From Avichristensenella sp031549905 (GTDB taxonomy: Bacteria > Bacillota > Clostridia > Christensenellales > Aristaeellaceae), in contig JAVBPC010000012.1 in assembly GCA_031549905.1 (NCBI GenBank), positions 62,001 to 126,000 on the forward strand: a DNA stretch of 64,000 nt. The letters run 5' to 3'. Below are positions 17,590 through 25,938 of this stretch, piece by piece. Made by a program: the position numbers and the translations under genes. Within the stretch, counting starts at the first letter, position 1, and the number at the start of each line of letters is the position of its first letter. The notes under the pieces are model-generated. The model was not told the origin of the DNA. It saw only the letters and a program-made list of their open reading frames with translations, and did not search any database.

Positions 17590-18600
17590 TTAACGGCCTT
17601 GCAAAAATGCTTCCGCGCGGTCCATGATATTCTGCCTGATGGCATCGTAGAAAAACATGACATCATAGCGGTGGTATTTGCTCACCGTGGGGGTCAGCGT
17701 CTGGAAGTCCGCCTCATCCAGCGATGTCACCACCAGCACGCTGTGCTCTCTATCCACAAGCGCATTGGCAGCGGCCGGGTTCCCATCCGCATCCTGGACA
17801 CGGGCGGTCGGGTTGTCCGCGGCGTGCGCCAGCACTTCCTCCGTGGTCCAGCTGATGGGGTTGATCGTCAGCGCGCCATCCTTCCAGGTGCCAAACCCCT
17901 TGTACGCGCCGGTACCGATCTCGCTTGGCGCAGTCGTGTTCCAGGATAGGATCACGCCGGTGTCGGTGGGGCCGGCGGCAAACGCAAGGTTCGGGTTTTT
18001 CGCGATATCCTTGCTCTCGACCGAATACCCGATGGCGTACGTGGCGATATGGCCGTCGTTGTAGGCGGCGTAAGCTTCATCGCCCAGCATCACAGTCGCA
18101 ATTTCGCCAACCAAACACGCGCCCTGCGAATGGCCGAACAGCAGGAAGGGCCGCTCGCCCTTGTTGATGTTCTTTAGAAAATAATCGAACGCGGCAAACA
18201 CATCATCGCGCGGCAGGGCGATCGTGTAAGATTCAAACCCCTCCGGGTCCAAATCCCCAAGCATGACCCCGTTAAGCTGTTGGTATAGCGGCGCGTACAC
18301 ATTGCCCGCGTCCAACAGCCCGATGTTTTCCGCAAGCCAGCCTTCAGCAGCGGTTCGCATCAGCAGGCTGTCCAGCCGGAGGAACGGAATATCGGCTTCA
18401 TCCGGGCTGAATGACACGGTGGGATAGACGGCAAAGATATCCACCGGTTTGCCGCCATCCTGGGTATAGCAAAGCCAATTATCCAGGTTGGCATAGTCCG
18501 TATCGCCGAGCTGCACCTGGGCAACAGCGCCGGAAGACAGCATCAGCAGCACCAGCAGCGCGATCAGCGCCGCGGCGGTACGACGGTTGCGGTTCATCAT
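17590..18600 (-). CDS. secreted DUF3089 alpha/beta-hydrolase (lipase-like)
   Basis: A 336-residue exported hydrolase. Signal sequence residues 1-29 (ending SGAVAQ), then the DUF3089 hallmark DIFAVYPTVSFSP near residue 54 and a nucleophile elbow GHSQGA near residue 157. DUF3089 proteins are alpha/beta hydrolases related to lipases; the natural ester is unknown. Two adjacent ATGs (18600, 18597) are both compatible with the GGAGGGG site. It has its own promoter, TTGACG-17-TACATT. Confidence 0.87.
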   Translation of the reverse strand: MMNRNRRTAAALIALLVLLMLSSGAVAQVQLGDTDYANLDNWLCYTQDGGKPVDIFAVYPTVSFSPDEADIPFLRLDSLLMRTAAEGWLAENIGLLDAGNVYAPLYQQLNGVMLGDLDPEGFESYTIALPRDDVFAAFDYFLKNINKGERPFLLFGHSQGACLVGEIATVMLGDEAYAAYNDGHIATYAIGYSVESKDIAKNPNLAFAAGPTDTGVILSWNTTAPSEIGTGAYKGFGTWKDGALTINPISWTTEEVLAHAADNPTARVQDADGNPAAANALVDREHSVLVVTSLDEADFQTLTPTVSKYHRYDVMFFYDAIRQNIMDRAEAFLQGR

Positions 18601-18676
18601 AAACCCCTCCTCATTTGGTTCTTCCAGGTCGAAAAGCAGCGAAAAAGTTGCGCAAAGTACTTACGGGAACGAGACA

Positions 18677-18705
18677 AATGTAACATACCCCCATGCATAC
18701 GTCAA
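18677..18705 (-). promoter_or_regulatory. promoter of the DUF3089 hydrolase gene
   Basis: Minus-strand TTGACG (18700-18705), 17-base spacer, TACATT (18677-18682). Confidence 0.78.
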
Positions 18706-19002
18706 TGCACACATCATGGCTGTTTCCAAAAACACTGCGAAAGGCCTGAAAGTAAAAAAGAGAAGCACAATCCCATCAATCCAAATTAGGTTACACTGAA
18801 TCCAAAGAGCAGCTTTTCATGAAAGCAAAATTCCAATTGTCCACATTCTGGGCAGCATTTTTGCGGCAAAAATTATTGTCGAAAAGTTGGAAGAAAAACC
18901 GCATCTGCTTCGTTATCTTCGCGCTACTCTTTGCGCCGGATGAAAAAAAAAGGCGCATTGGGGAACAATACCCGTTGACTATCTGCGCAGCAGGAGGATC
19001 AC
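18706..19002. other. A/T-richer intergenic stretch upstream of wecB
   Basis: About 300 bases without a supported gene, richer in A/T than its surroundings. A 103-codon plus-strand frame from 18819 runs through it but overlaps the wecB start out of frame and has no family resemblance, so I do not call it. A TACACT box (18792-18797) could be a -10 but has no matching -35. I looked for a GEMM-type c-di-GMP riboswitch because of the downstream genes and did not see one. Confidence 0.6.
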
Positions 19003-20145
19003 ATGAAAATCAAGGTCATGAGCGTTTTCGGCACGCGCCCCGAGGCGGTCAAAATGCTTCCTTTGGTGAAAGTTATTCAAAACACTCCGCAAATGGAGAG
19101 CATCGTTTGCGTCACAGCGCAGCACCGTGATATGCTCGATCATGTTTTGGCCGCCTTTGGCGCCAAAGCGGATTATGACCTGAACATCATGGCTGCCGGG
19201 CAAACCTTGCAAGATATCACCACCCGGGTGCTGCAGGGCGTAACAGATGTGCTGGCCAAGGCGCGCCCTGATATTGTGCTGGTGCACGGAGACACCACCA
19301 CCAGCTTTGTCGCGGGCCTTGCGGCATTTTACAGCCAGGTTACCGTGGGGCATGTGGAGGCGGGGCTGCGCACATACGACCGCTATTCCCCTTTCCCTGA
19401 GGAAATGAACAGAACCCTGCTGGGCAGGTTATCCACCCTTCACTTTGCGCCGACTGAGACCACCGCCGGCAACCTGCGCCGGGAAGGGATAGACAGCAAC
19501 ATTTTCATCACCGGCAACACGGTGATAGATGCCATGCGCTATACCGTGCAGTCGAACTATACCTTTAAGAGCGATGACCTGCGCGTCATCCGCTATGACG
19601 GCATGCGCACGGCGCTCATGACGCTGCACCGGAGGGAAAACCTAGGCGAACCGCTTCGCCAGATGCTGCTGGGCGTCCGGGATCTGCTGAATCAGTTTGA
19701 TGACCTGCAGATCATCTATCCCATGCATAAAAACCCCCTGGTGCGCCAGCCCGCGCTGGAGATCCTGGGCAGTCACCCCAGGGCCCGCCTGATTGAACCC
19801 ATCGGGGTGTTTGATCTGCACAACCTGTACGCCAAGTGCTACATGGTAATGACGGACTCCGGCGGACTGCAGGAGGAAGCGCCTACCCTTGGAAAACCCG
19901 TGCTTGTGTTTAGAGACACAACAGAGAGGGTAGAAGCAGTGGAAGCCGGCACCGTGCGGCTGGCGGGGGTAACACGCGAAGGTGTGGTGCGCGAAGCATC
20001 GCGGCTGCTTTCCGATGAAAGCGCATACCGCCTGATGGCTGAGGCGCGCAATCCCTACGGCGACGGTCATGCCAGCGAGCGTATCACGCAGGCTATTCTA
20101 GACTACTTTAAAGATAAAAAGGAGACGGCCATAACAATTGGTTGA
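19003..20145 (+). CDS. wecB: UDP-N-acetylglucosamine 2-epimerase (non-hydrolysing)
   Basis: A 380-residue cytoplasmic enzyme that interconverts UDP-GlcNAc and UDP-ManNAc. Family motifs are all present: FGTRPEAVKM at residues 9-18, HGDTTTS (near 91), GHVEAGLRT (near 115), SPFPEEMNR (near 129), GNTVIDA (near 170) and DSGGLQEEAP (near 285). GCAGGAGGATC precedes ATG 19003. It overlaps the next gene, a membrane glycosyltransferase, by 8 bases, so UDP-ManNAc is the likely sugar donor for that enzyme. It could also serve teichoic acid linkage synthesis (MnaA role). Confidence 0.95.
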   Translation: MKIKVMSVFGTRPEAVKMLPLVKVIQNTPQMESIVCVTAQHRDMLDHVLAAFGAKADYDLNIMAAGQTLQDITTRVLQGVTDVLAKARPDIVLVHGDTTTSFVAGLAAFYSQVTVGHVEAGLRTYDRYSPFPEEMNRTLLGRLSTLHFAPTETTAGNLRREGIDSNIFITGNTVIDAMRYTVQSNYTFKSDDLRVIRYDGMRTALMTLHRRENLGEPLRQMLLGVRDLLNQFDDLQIIYPMHKNPLVRQPALEILGSHPRARLIEPIGVFDLHNLYAKCYMVMTDSGGLQEEAPTLGKPVLVFRDTTERVEAVEAGTVRLAGVTREGVVREASRLLSDESAYRLMAEARNPYGDGHASERITQAILDYFKDKKETAITIG

Positions 20146-22609
20146 TCTTTCCGTATTTTTTATCGCGCTGCGATACATAACCACCTACTTTGAAGGGGAA
20201 GGCATCCCCTTGCAGAAGGTGCTTCAGGCGGCAACCGCATTGTGCATTGCGGTTGCCGCAATTGGCCTTGTCATCCATTGCGCAAAAAAGAAAAAAGATG
20301 GCGCGTTTGCCCGGCTGATATGGCGTTCGGCAACGGTAGGCTTTGGCATGGCGCTGTTTACGCTGCTCAACGCCGTATGGCCGTCCGTAAGCGGATATGT
20401 ATCCGAGAAAACCGGCATCGCCGCGCGGTCATTCACCGCACTTTCCGCAGGCGTAAGCATAGGGCTGTTTTCTCTTGCAATGTTCATTTCCGCCCGGTTT
20501 TTCACCAAAGACCCCAACAACCAAAGCCTGCTGAGCACCCGGCAGGTGTACAATGTTATGGGATTCGTTTCTGCCGGCCTGCTCGTGCTGTACCTGCTGC
20601 AAGAGCTTGTGACGCCGGTGTTTCAGGGCTTCCTGCTCTTCATGTTCGTTTCTGCGGAGCTGCTCAGCATCCTTTTCTGGTTTTATGATCCGTTTATCTA
20701 CATTCTGTCGCAGTTCTTTACCGGGCGCAAAAAGGTGCCCTGCAAGCCCACGCCGGGCCGCATCAACCGCTTTGCCGTCATCGGCTGCGCGCATAACGAG
20801 CAAAACGTTATCGGGCAGCTGGTAAAGTCGCTGTATAGCACTGCCTACCCCAAAAACCACTATGATATTTACGTTATCTGCGATAACTGCACCGATGAAA
20901 CGGCCCGTGTTGTCCGCGAAAGCGGCGCCATCGCCATGGAACGCAACGACCCCGATCATCGGGGCAAGGGTTTTGGCTTGAAATGGATGTTTCAAAAGCT
21001 GGAAGAAGAGGAGCAGAGGGGCAATAAGTACGATGCGTACATTGTGCTGGATGCCGACAACGTTGTCAACGAAGCCTTTTTTGACGCCATCAATGAGAAG
21101 ATGAACGAAGGTTACGAGATACTGCAAACGTACCTGGGCTGCAAGAACCCCGGGGATACGTGGGTATCAATGTGCTATTCGTACGCCTATTGGGTCAGCA
21201 ACAGCATCTACCAGGATGCCCATTCCCGCATTGGGCTTAGCGCGCAGATGGGCGGCACCGGTATGGTGCTTCGCCCCAGCGTGCTGCGCGATATCGGGTG
21301 GGATACCGATTCCCTGACGGAGGATCTGGTGCTCACATCCCGCTACCTGCTGGGCAAAAACCTGTCCTGCTGCTGGGTGCACGAAGCCAAGCTGTATGAT
21401 GAAAAGCCGCTGAAGCTGATCCCCTCTATCCGTCAGCGCACCCGCTGGATGCAGGGACACATGGCGGCCATGTTCAAATTCGCACCCAAACTTTTCTTAA
21501 GCGGCATCCGCCATCTCAGCCTCAAGCAGCTTGACCTGGCCTTTTACCTTTGCAGGCCGTTCCTGAACCTGCTGCTGCTTGTAACGTATCTGGTTCATAT
21601 ATACTACAACATCTTCGAGCCCCAAAGCTCGATGTCCATCTCCTTTGTGATGGGGCAGAACACCTCGATGCTGCTGCTGCTCGGGTCGTTCACGCTGCAG
21701 TTTTTCGTGCTGTTTCGGGAACGGTATGCCCGCTATATCCCAAGCTTCATCCTACAGCTGGGCTTTTCTTTCAGCTGGTACCCGGCCATGTTCCGCGGGC
21801 TGATCAAGAACAGGGAGCGCTATTGGGTTTCCACCGTACACACCAGAAGCATCAGCATCACGGAGGTTGCAGAAGACGCCCGCAGACAGGAGGCCAAGGA
21901 GCGCCTCAAGGGGCTTGACAACCTGCACCGGCTGCCGCTTGGGCAAATCCTGCTAAAGGCCACGGTGATCACGCGGCAGCAGCTGGATGACGCGCTGACC
22001 CGGCAGAGCGAACAGGGCGGGTTCCTGGGCGATATCATTGTGGATATGAACGCCATCACGCAGGAAACCCTGAGCGCGTATCTCTCCGTGCAGCAATCCA
22101 TCCGCGAGGAAGCCTCCAAGGCGGGCCGCGGCGATGAGCATCTGCGCCTGGGCGATATCCTGGTGGACGCCGGACTGATCACGCAGGAACAGCTGGAAAA
22201 CGCCCTTGCATACCAGAAAAAAATGGGCGGACTGCTGGGAGAGTGCCTGATCGCCACCCGTGTAATGCCGGTAGACCTGCTGCAGGTGCTTCTGGAAGTG
22301 CAAAAGCTGCTGGATGTGAACTTTGTGTCTTCGACGGGCGCGCGGGTGCTTATCCGCGGCCTGATGGAAAGCCGCACGGAAAATATCGGCACCTTGCTGC
22401 AAAAAGGCGGGCTGGTGTCCGAATCTCAGATGAAGCTTGCGCTGGAACACCAGCAGCAAAGCGGCCGCATGATCGGTGAAACCCTGGTTGATGACGGGTT
22501 CATCAGCCAGCCGACCCTGGATATCATGCTTGCGCTGCAAACCAAGGGCCGCGCCTTTATCAGCAAGCAGAAAGACGCCAATGTACCGGAGGAGGTGCTG
22601 CAGCCGTGA
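20138..22609 (+). CDS. membrane GT2 glycosyltransferase with three C-terminal MshEN-like modules (NfrB-like)
   Basis: An 823-residue processive-type glycosyltransferase. Residues 1-190 hold about five membrane spans; 205-445 is a GT2 domain with VIGCAHNEQNVIG, DADNV (near 305), TEDL and the product-gating QRTRWMQGH (near 433); two or three spans follow at 460-560. Residues 598-820 contain six copies of the pattern LG-x2-L-x7-I-x4-L-x2-AL-x2-Q, i.e. three MshEN modules (starting near 598, 668 and 747); the middle one keeps the Arg of RLGD. MshEN domains bind c-di-GMP in other proteins. The start is TTG 20138; an in-frame TAA lies just upstream and GGAG is 13 bases away, a loose spacing. Likely makes and exports a ManNAc-containing glycan when c-di-GMP is high (inference). 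Confidence 0.88.
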   Translation: MVDLSVFFIALRYITTYFEGEGIPLQKVLQAATALCIAVAAIGLVIHCAKKKKDGAFARLIWRSATVGFGMALFTLLNAVWPSVSGYVSEKTGIAARSFTALSAGVSIGLFSLAMFISARFFTKDPNNQSLLSTRQVYNVMGFVSAGLLVLYLLQELVTPVFQGFLLFMFVSAELLSILFWFYDPFIYILSQFFTGRKKVPCKPTPGRINRFAVIGCAHNEQNVIGQLVKSLYSTAYPKNHYDIYVICDNCTDETARVVRESGAIAMERNDPDHRGKGFGLKWMFQKLEEEEQRGNKYDAYIVLDADNVVNEAFFDAINEKMNEGYEILQTYLGCKNPGDTWVSMCYSYAYWVSNSIYQDAHSRIGLSAQMGGTGMVLRPSVLRDIGWDTDSLTEDLVLTSRYLLGKNLSCCWVHEAKLYDEKPLKLIPSIRQRTRWMQGHMAAMFKFAPKLFLSGIRHLSLKQLDLAFYLCRPFLNLLLLVTYLVHIYYNIFEPQSSMSISFVMGQNTSMLLLLGSFTLQFFVLFRERYARYIPSFILQLGFSFSWYPAMFRGLIKNRERYWVSTVHTRSISITEVAEDARRQEAKERLKGLDNLHRLPLGQILLKATVITRQQLDDALTRQSEQGGFLGDIIVDMNAITQETLSAYLSVQQSIREEASKAGRGDEHLRLGDILVDAGLITQEQLENALAYQKKMGGLLGECLIATRVMPVDLLQVLLEVQKLLDVNFVSSTGARVLIRGLMESRTENIGTLLQKGGLVSESQMKLALEHQQQSGRMIGETLVDDGFISQPTLDIMLALQTKGRAFISKQKDANVPEEVLQP

Positions 22610-23169
22610 AAGAGCTGATCACCATTCTTGGCTACATTGCCGATACGGTATCCGTCTGGTTCTTCTGCTCGGTGTTTTCCATTTACATACTGCCGCTGAT
22701 CTTTGACCGCGTCATCTTCTTTTTGCCCAAGATGATCCAGATGGCAAAGCGGGATGAAGTGACGCGCAAGGGCATTTTTGCGACGATAGGCGAAATTGCG
22801 CTGTGGATAGGGGTGGTGGCAGCGGTCTTCGGGTACTTGCTTCTGTGGCGTCCGGTGCTGTTCGAGCTTGTCACCGTCTCGCACCCCGCCTTTGTGGCCT
22901 GGGGCATCGGGACCCTGTACTTCATCTACCGCGTAACCCACTTTGACCGCATCATCAAGCGGGATTTCTATTACAACGGGTATATGCGCTATATCACGCC
23001 CACAGCCCTGAACGCCTATCAGCGGTTTATACAGGATTTGGACAGCCTCTATATTGAGGATCTGGAACGGCTGCTTTCGCAGGATCTTCCCTACATGCAC
23101 CGGCAGGCTGTATTGCGCAAGCAGAGGGAACGCAACGTGCAACAGGGCGCGCCACAGAAGGAAAAGTAA
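22606..23169 (+). CDS. small membrane protein of the exopolysaccharide locus
   Basis: A 187-residue protein with three hydrophobic segments (near 10-40, 65-90, 95-112) and a basic, helical cytoplasmic tail ending in QRERNVQQGAPQKEK. GTG 22606 overlaps the stop of the glycosyltransferase as GTGA and has AGGAGGTG upstream, so the two are translated together. No family recognised. By position it may be a partner of the glycosyltransferase, for example an assembly or export subunit. Confidence 0.82.
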   Translation: MKELITILGYIADTVSVWFFCSVFSIYILPLIFDRVIFFLPKMIQMAKRDEVTRKGIFATIGEIALWIGVVAAVFGYLLLWRPVLFELVTVSHPAFVAWGIGTLYFIYRVTHFDRIIKRDFYYNGYMRYITPTALNAYQRFIQDLDSLYIEDLERLLSQDLPYMHRQAVLRKQRERNVQQGAPQKEK

Positions 23170-23176
23170 CGTGCCG

Positions 23177-23208
23177 CAAAAAGCTTCCCACACCGGGAAG
23201 CCTTTTTG
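23177..23208 (+). terminator. terminator of the exopolysaccharide locus
   Basis: AAAAAGCTTCCC / GGGAAGCCTTTTT stem-loop, 8 bases after the stop of the small membrane protein. Confidence 0.88.
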
Positions 23209-23246
23209 TTTGCTTTTCCCTTCCGCTTTTGCTATTTTGAATAGAA

Positions 23247-23270
23247 TGCAACCTTAGCGATCCTTCCGTC
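23247..23270 (+). promoter_or_regulatory. possible ECF-type autoregulatory promoter
   Basis: TGCAAC (23247-23252) and CGTC (23267-23270), 14 bases apart, resemble the -35 'AAC' and -10 'CGTC' elements of ECF sigma promoters, 50 bases before the sigma gene. The spacing is 2 bases shorter than the usual 16. A housekeeping alternative is TATAAG at 23275-23280 without a good -35. Confidence 0.25.
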
Positions 23271-23322
23271 ATCCTATAAGTGTAAGATCGATTTTACAGA
23301 CTCTTTCCCCCGGGAGGCACAC

Positions 23323-23796
23323 ATGACACAACAGGAATTCGCGGAGCGCATCATTGCGATGCAGGCGGTGTTATACCGCGTATCCACCACGATCCTGCGG
23401 CAGCTATGCGACCGCGAGGATGCGGTGCAGGAATGCATCCGCAAAGCCTGGCAATCCCGCGAAAAACTGAAAGATGAGCGGGCTATGCAGGCATGGGTCA
23501 TCCGCATTCTTGTCAATGAGTGCTACAGCGTGCTGCGCAAGCGCAAACGGGAATGTCTGGCGGATGTACTCCCCGACCGCGAGGTGGAGGCGGACGCCAA
23601 CCCCAACCTGTACCGCCTGTTCACGGGCCTTTCGGAAAAATACAGGCTGCCCATGGTGCTGCATTATGTGGAGGGATACCCCATCGATGATATATCCCGG
23701 ATGCTGCGGCTACCGCAGGGCACGGTCAAATCACGCTTACACCGGGGGCGCTTGATCATGAAAGATCAACTGGCCGCAGAGGAGGTGCGCGTATGA
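23323..23796 (+). CDS. ECF-type RNA polymerase sigma factor
   Basis: A 157-residue sigma-70-family factor containing only regions 2 and 4. Region 2 is visible as DREDAVQECIRKAWQSREKLKDERAMQAWVIRILVNECYS (residues 28-67) and region 4 as LSEKYRLPMVLHYVEGYPIDDISRMLRLPQGTVKSRLHRGR (103-144), the latter with a clear helix-turn-helix. ATG 23323 has GGGAGGC upstream. It overlaps the following transmembrane gene as ATGA, the usual arrangement of an ECF sigma with its cognate anti-sigma factor. Confidence 0.93.
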   Translation: MTQQEFAERIIAMQAVLYRVSTTILRQLCDREDAVQECIRKAWQSREKLKDERAMQAWVIRILVNECYSVLRKRKRECLADVLPDREVEADANPNLYRLFTGLSEKYRLPMVLHYVEGYPIDDISRMLRLPQGTVKSRLHRGRLIMKDQLAAEEVRV

Positions 23797-25838
23797 AGCG
23801 CGAGGAACTGAAAGCAATGTACGGGTCTGTGCCCGAAAGCTTCGAAAAAAGCGTAGCCTCCGCATTACGGCAAACGGAGGAGGCAAAACCGATGAAACGA
23901 TTTTCTGCGCGCGTTGCGCTGATCGCCGCGCTGGCCATCATAGCGCTTTCCGTCGTCGCATATGCGGCGGCAACAAACCCCACGATCATCGAGCTATACA
24001 CAAAATGGTTTGGCAGCAATGATACCGTGGAGATGCTCAAGGAGCAGACCGTACAAAAGCCGGCGCTGACGTACGAACTGGATGACATCACCATCGCGGT
24101 GACCGAGGTCATTTTTGATGGCAACACGCTGTACACCACGGGCGTGGTCGCCCCCAAAGCCGGCAGCAACGTGGTCATCATGTCGGATATGGTAAACCCC
24201 AGCCTGCCCGCCGGCTTTGATGTCTTCCGCGGGGATGCGGCCCCCGAGGGCGCGCCCACCTACGCGGAACTGGCAGCCGAAAAGGGCGCGAAGCTGCTGC
24301 ACACCCATGTATGGGTAGAGGCCGAAGGCGGCGACGGCAGCTACATGAACGACTCCGTGCCGCTGACCGACGGCACATATTCCTTCATCAATGAGTTTCC
24401 GGATGCCCATGTGGCGGATGGCAACATTTCCGGCATCATCGGCGCGCTGCAATACGAGGTGACCGAAGACGGCATCGAAATCGAAGGTACGCGGGTCAGG
24501 AATGAATGGTCCTTCACCGTGGGGGCAGTGGCGAAGGAGCTGCGCACGCCGGAACCGAAGCCCGTCGCCACGGCCATCCCGCAGGAATACCAGGAGAATG
24601 CGCTGATCGTTGTGGATTCTGAGTACGCGCCGCAGGCAGAAGCGTATGTGCAGGCGTTCCCGGACCAGCCGGTCATCTTCAAAGACGGTTTCTACGATGA
24701 CATCGGCATGAATTACACAACCAAGGCCATCCTTGAGGGCAAGGAAGAATGGGATGTGATGAACCTGTCCACCGTTTGGACGGACCTGCCGTTGCTGATG
24801 GAAAGCGGCGCGCTGGCAGATCTTGCCGCAAGCGACACGCTGGCAGACGCCGTGGCGCGCATGCATCCCGCCATTCAAAGCGCGGTCGGCGTAGACGGCA
24901 AGGTGTACGCGCTGCCCACCTACATGAACTGCCAGTATGACGCGCATTACCGTTGCGGAGAACACGCCTGGGCGGAAATGAACTTCACGGATGCGGACAT
25001 CCCGCAAACGCTGGAGGGACTCTACCAGTTTATCGAGAAATGGGCGGCCCTCCCGGCGGCGGAAAGAGCAGGCGTAAACCTGGGGCTTGCCAACCTGGAC
25101 GGCAACCCCGGCCTGTACCGCAGGTGGCTGCTGGAGATGCTGATGGCGCAGTACGGCGCATACATGGATTACGCAGATCAGCCGCTGGCTTTCGATACGC
25201 CGCTGTTCAAAACACTGTTGGCGCGCGTAGAGACGGTCTCCGCGCTGCTCAAGGCGGCGGAGAAGGGCGCGCCGGGGTACTCGCTTGTCGACCAGGGGCC
25301 GTACAGCATGGCCCAAATGCGCCGCATCATGCCGCTGCGCGTATCGGAAGAGTCTCCCTATATCGCCGCGTCCTCCCTGACAGTGTATGTCATCAACCCT
25401 AACAGCAAACACATGGATGCCGCCATCGCGTATGTGGAAACCGCGCTTGGCGCCGTTGAACCCGAGCAGCGCGCGCTGCTGTACGCCGATGTTACGCGGG
25501 AAGACCTGCCCAGCGACAGCTACCAGGCGGAAATAGAATTCTGGCAAGGTCAACTGGCGCAGGAGACGAAAAAGGAGGAACAGGAGAGGGCCCAGTACAT
25601 GCTGGACAAGTTCACGGCCTATGAGGAGAGACGCCCCGCATACGTTGTGGAAGCGGAAGACCTGGCTTATTACCAGCAACATATTGCGCCGCACCTGTTC
25701 TTCCCATCGCAATCTGTGTTTGATGCGGGCGGGGACACCTGGCTGGCACTTGACAAGCTGAAGAAACAGTATCTGGGCGACACAATCGATGCGGATGGGC
25801 TGATCAAGGGGCTTGACGCGTTGGTGCAAGGGAAATAA
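23793..25838 (+). CDS. putative transmembrane anti-sigma factor fused to an extracellular solute-binding domain
   Basis: A 681-residue protein with an unusual order of parts. Residues 1-39 are a short charged cytoplasmic segment; 40-59 a single membrane span (VALIAALAIIALSVVAYAAA); about 60-250 a beta-rich DUF4179-like domain as found in clostridial anti-sigma factors; about 265-681 a complete type-1 ABC solute-binding fold (ALIVVDSEYAPQAEAYVQAF; EEWDVMNLSTVWTDLPLLMESGALADL; VDGKVYALPTYMN; ITTPLxVYVINP-like ASSLTVYVINPNSK). No signal peptidase site or lipobox separates the parts. It is coupled to the sigma gene by ATGA with GAGGAGGTG upstream. Reading: ligand binding outside controls release of the sigma factor inside. 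The cytoplasmic part is short and lacks the zinc HxxxCxxC motif, so how it holds sigma is unclear. Confidence 0.82.
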   Translation: MKREELKAMYGSVPESFEKSVASALRQTEEAKPMKRFSARVALIAALAIIALSVVAYAAATNPTIIELYTKWFGSNDTVEMLKEQTVQKPALTYELDDITIAVTEVIFDGNTLYTTGVVAPKAGSNVVIMSDMVNPSLPAGFDVFRGDAAPEGAPTYAELAAEKGAKLLHTHVWVEAEGGDGSYMNDSVPLTDGTYSFINEFPDAHVADGNISGIIGALQYEVTEDGIEIEGTRVRNEWSFTVGAVAKELRTPEPKPVATAIPQEYQENALIVVDSEYAPQAEAYVQAFPDQPVIFKDGFYDDIGMNYTTKAILEGKEEWDVMNLSTVWTDLPLLMESGALADLAASDTLADAVARMHPAIQSAVGVDGKVYALPTYMNCQYDAHYRCGEHAWAEMNFTDADIPQTLEGLYQFIEKWAALPAAERAGVNLGLANLDGNPGLYRRWLLEMLMAQYGAYMDYADQPLAFDTPLFKTLLARVETVSALLKAAEKGAPGYSLVDQGPYSMAQMRRIMPLRVSEESPYIAASSLTVYVINPNSKHMDAAIAYVETALGAVEPEQRALLYADVTREDLPSDSYQAEIEFWQGQLAQETKKEEQERAQYMLDKFTAYEERRPAYVVEAEDLAYYQQHIAPHLFFPSQSVFDAGGDTWLALDKLKKQYLGDTIDADGLIKGLDALVQGK

Positions 25839-25860
25839 ACATTGCAGGGTAAATAATCAT

Positions 25861-25896
25861 AAAAAAGGGCGGCTTCCCGGATTGGGGGAGCCGCCC
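25861..25896 (-). terminator. terminator of the kinase gene (minus strand)
   Basis: GGGCGGCT ... AGCCGCCC stem; on the minus strand it is followed by TTTTTT, so it ends the transcript of the gene at 25939. On the plus strand there is no U-run. Confidence 0.8.
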
Positions 25897-25938
25897 ACCT
25901 GGGTTATAATGGTTTTTGCTTCATGGGCCGCTATGGCT

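Noticed and set aside
18706..19002. c-di-GMP riboswitch upstream of the ManNAc locus
   Set aside because: I looked for GEMM-type conserved segments because of the MshEN modules and saw none.
18819..19130. 103-codon plus-strand frame ahead of wecB
   Set aside because: Poor ribosome site, low-complexity lysine-rich composition, and it overlaps the well-supported wecB start in another frame.
23994..25829. 611-codon minus-strand frame opposite the sigma-linked fusion gene
   Set aside because: Antisense shadow; the plus-strand frame has domain matches, ribosome site and ATGA coupling.
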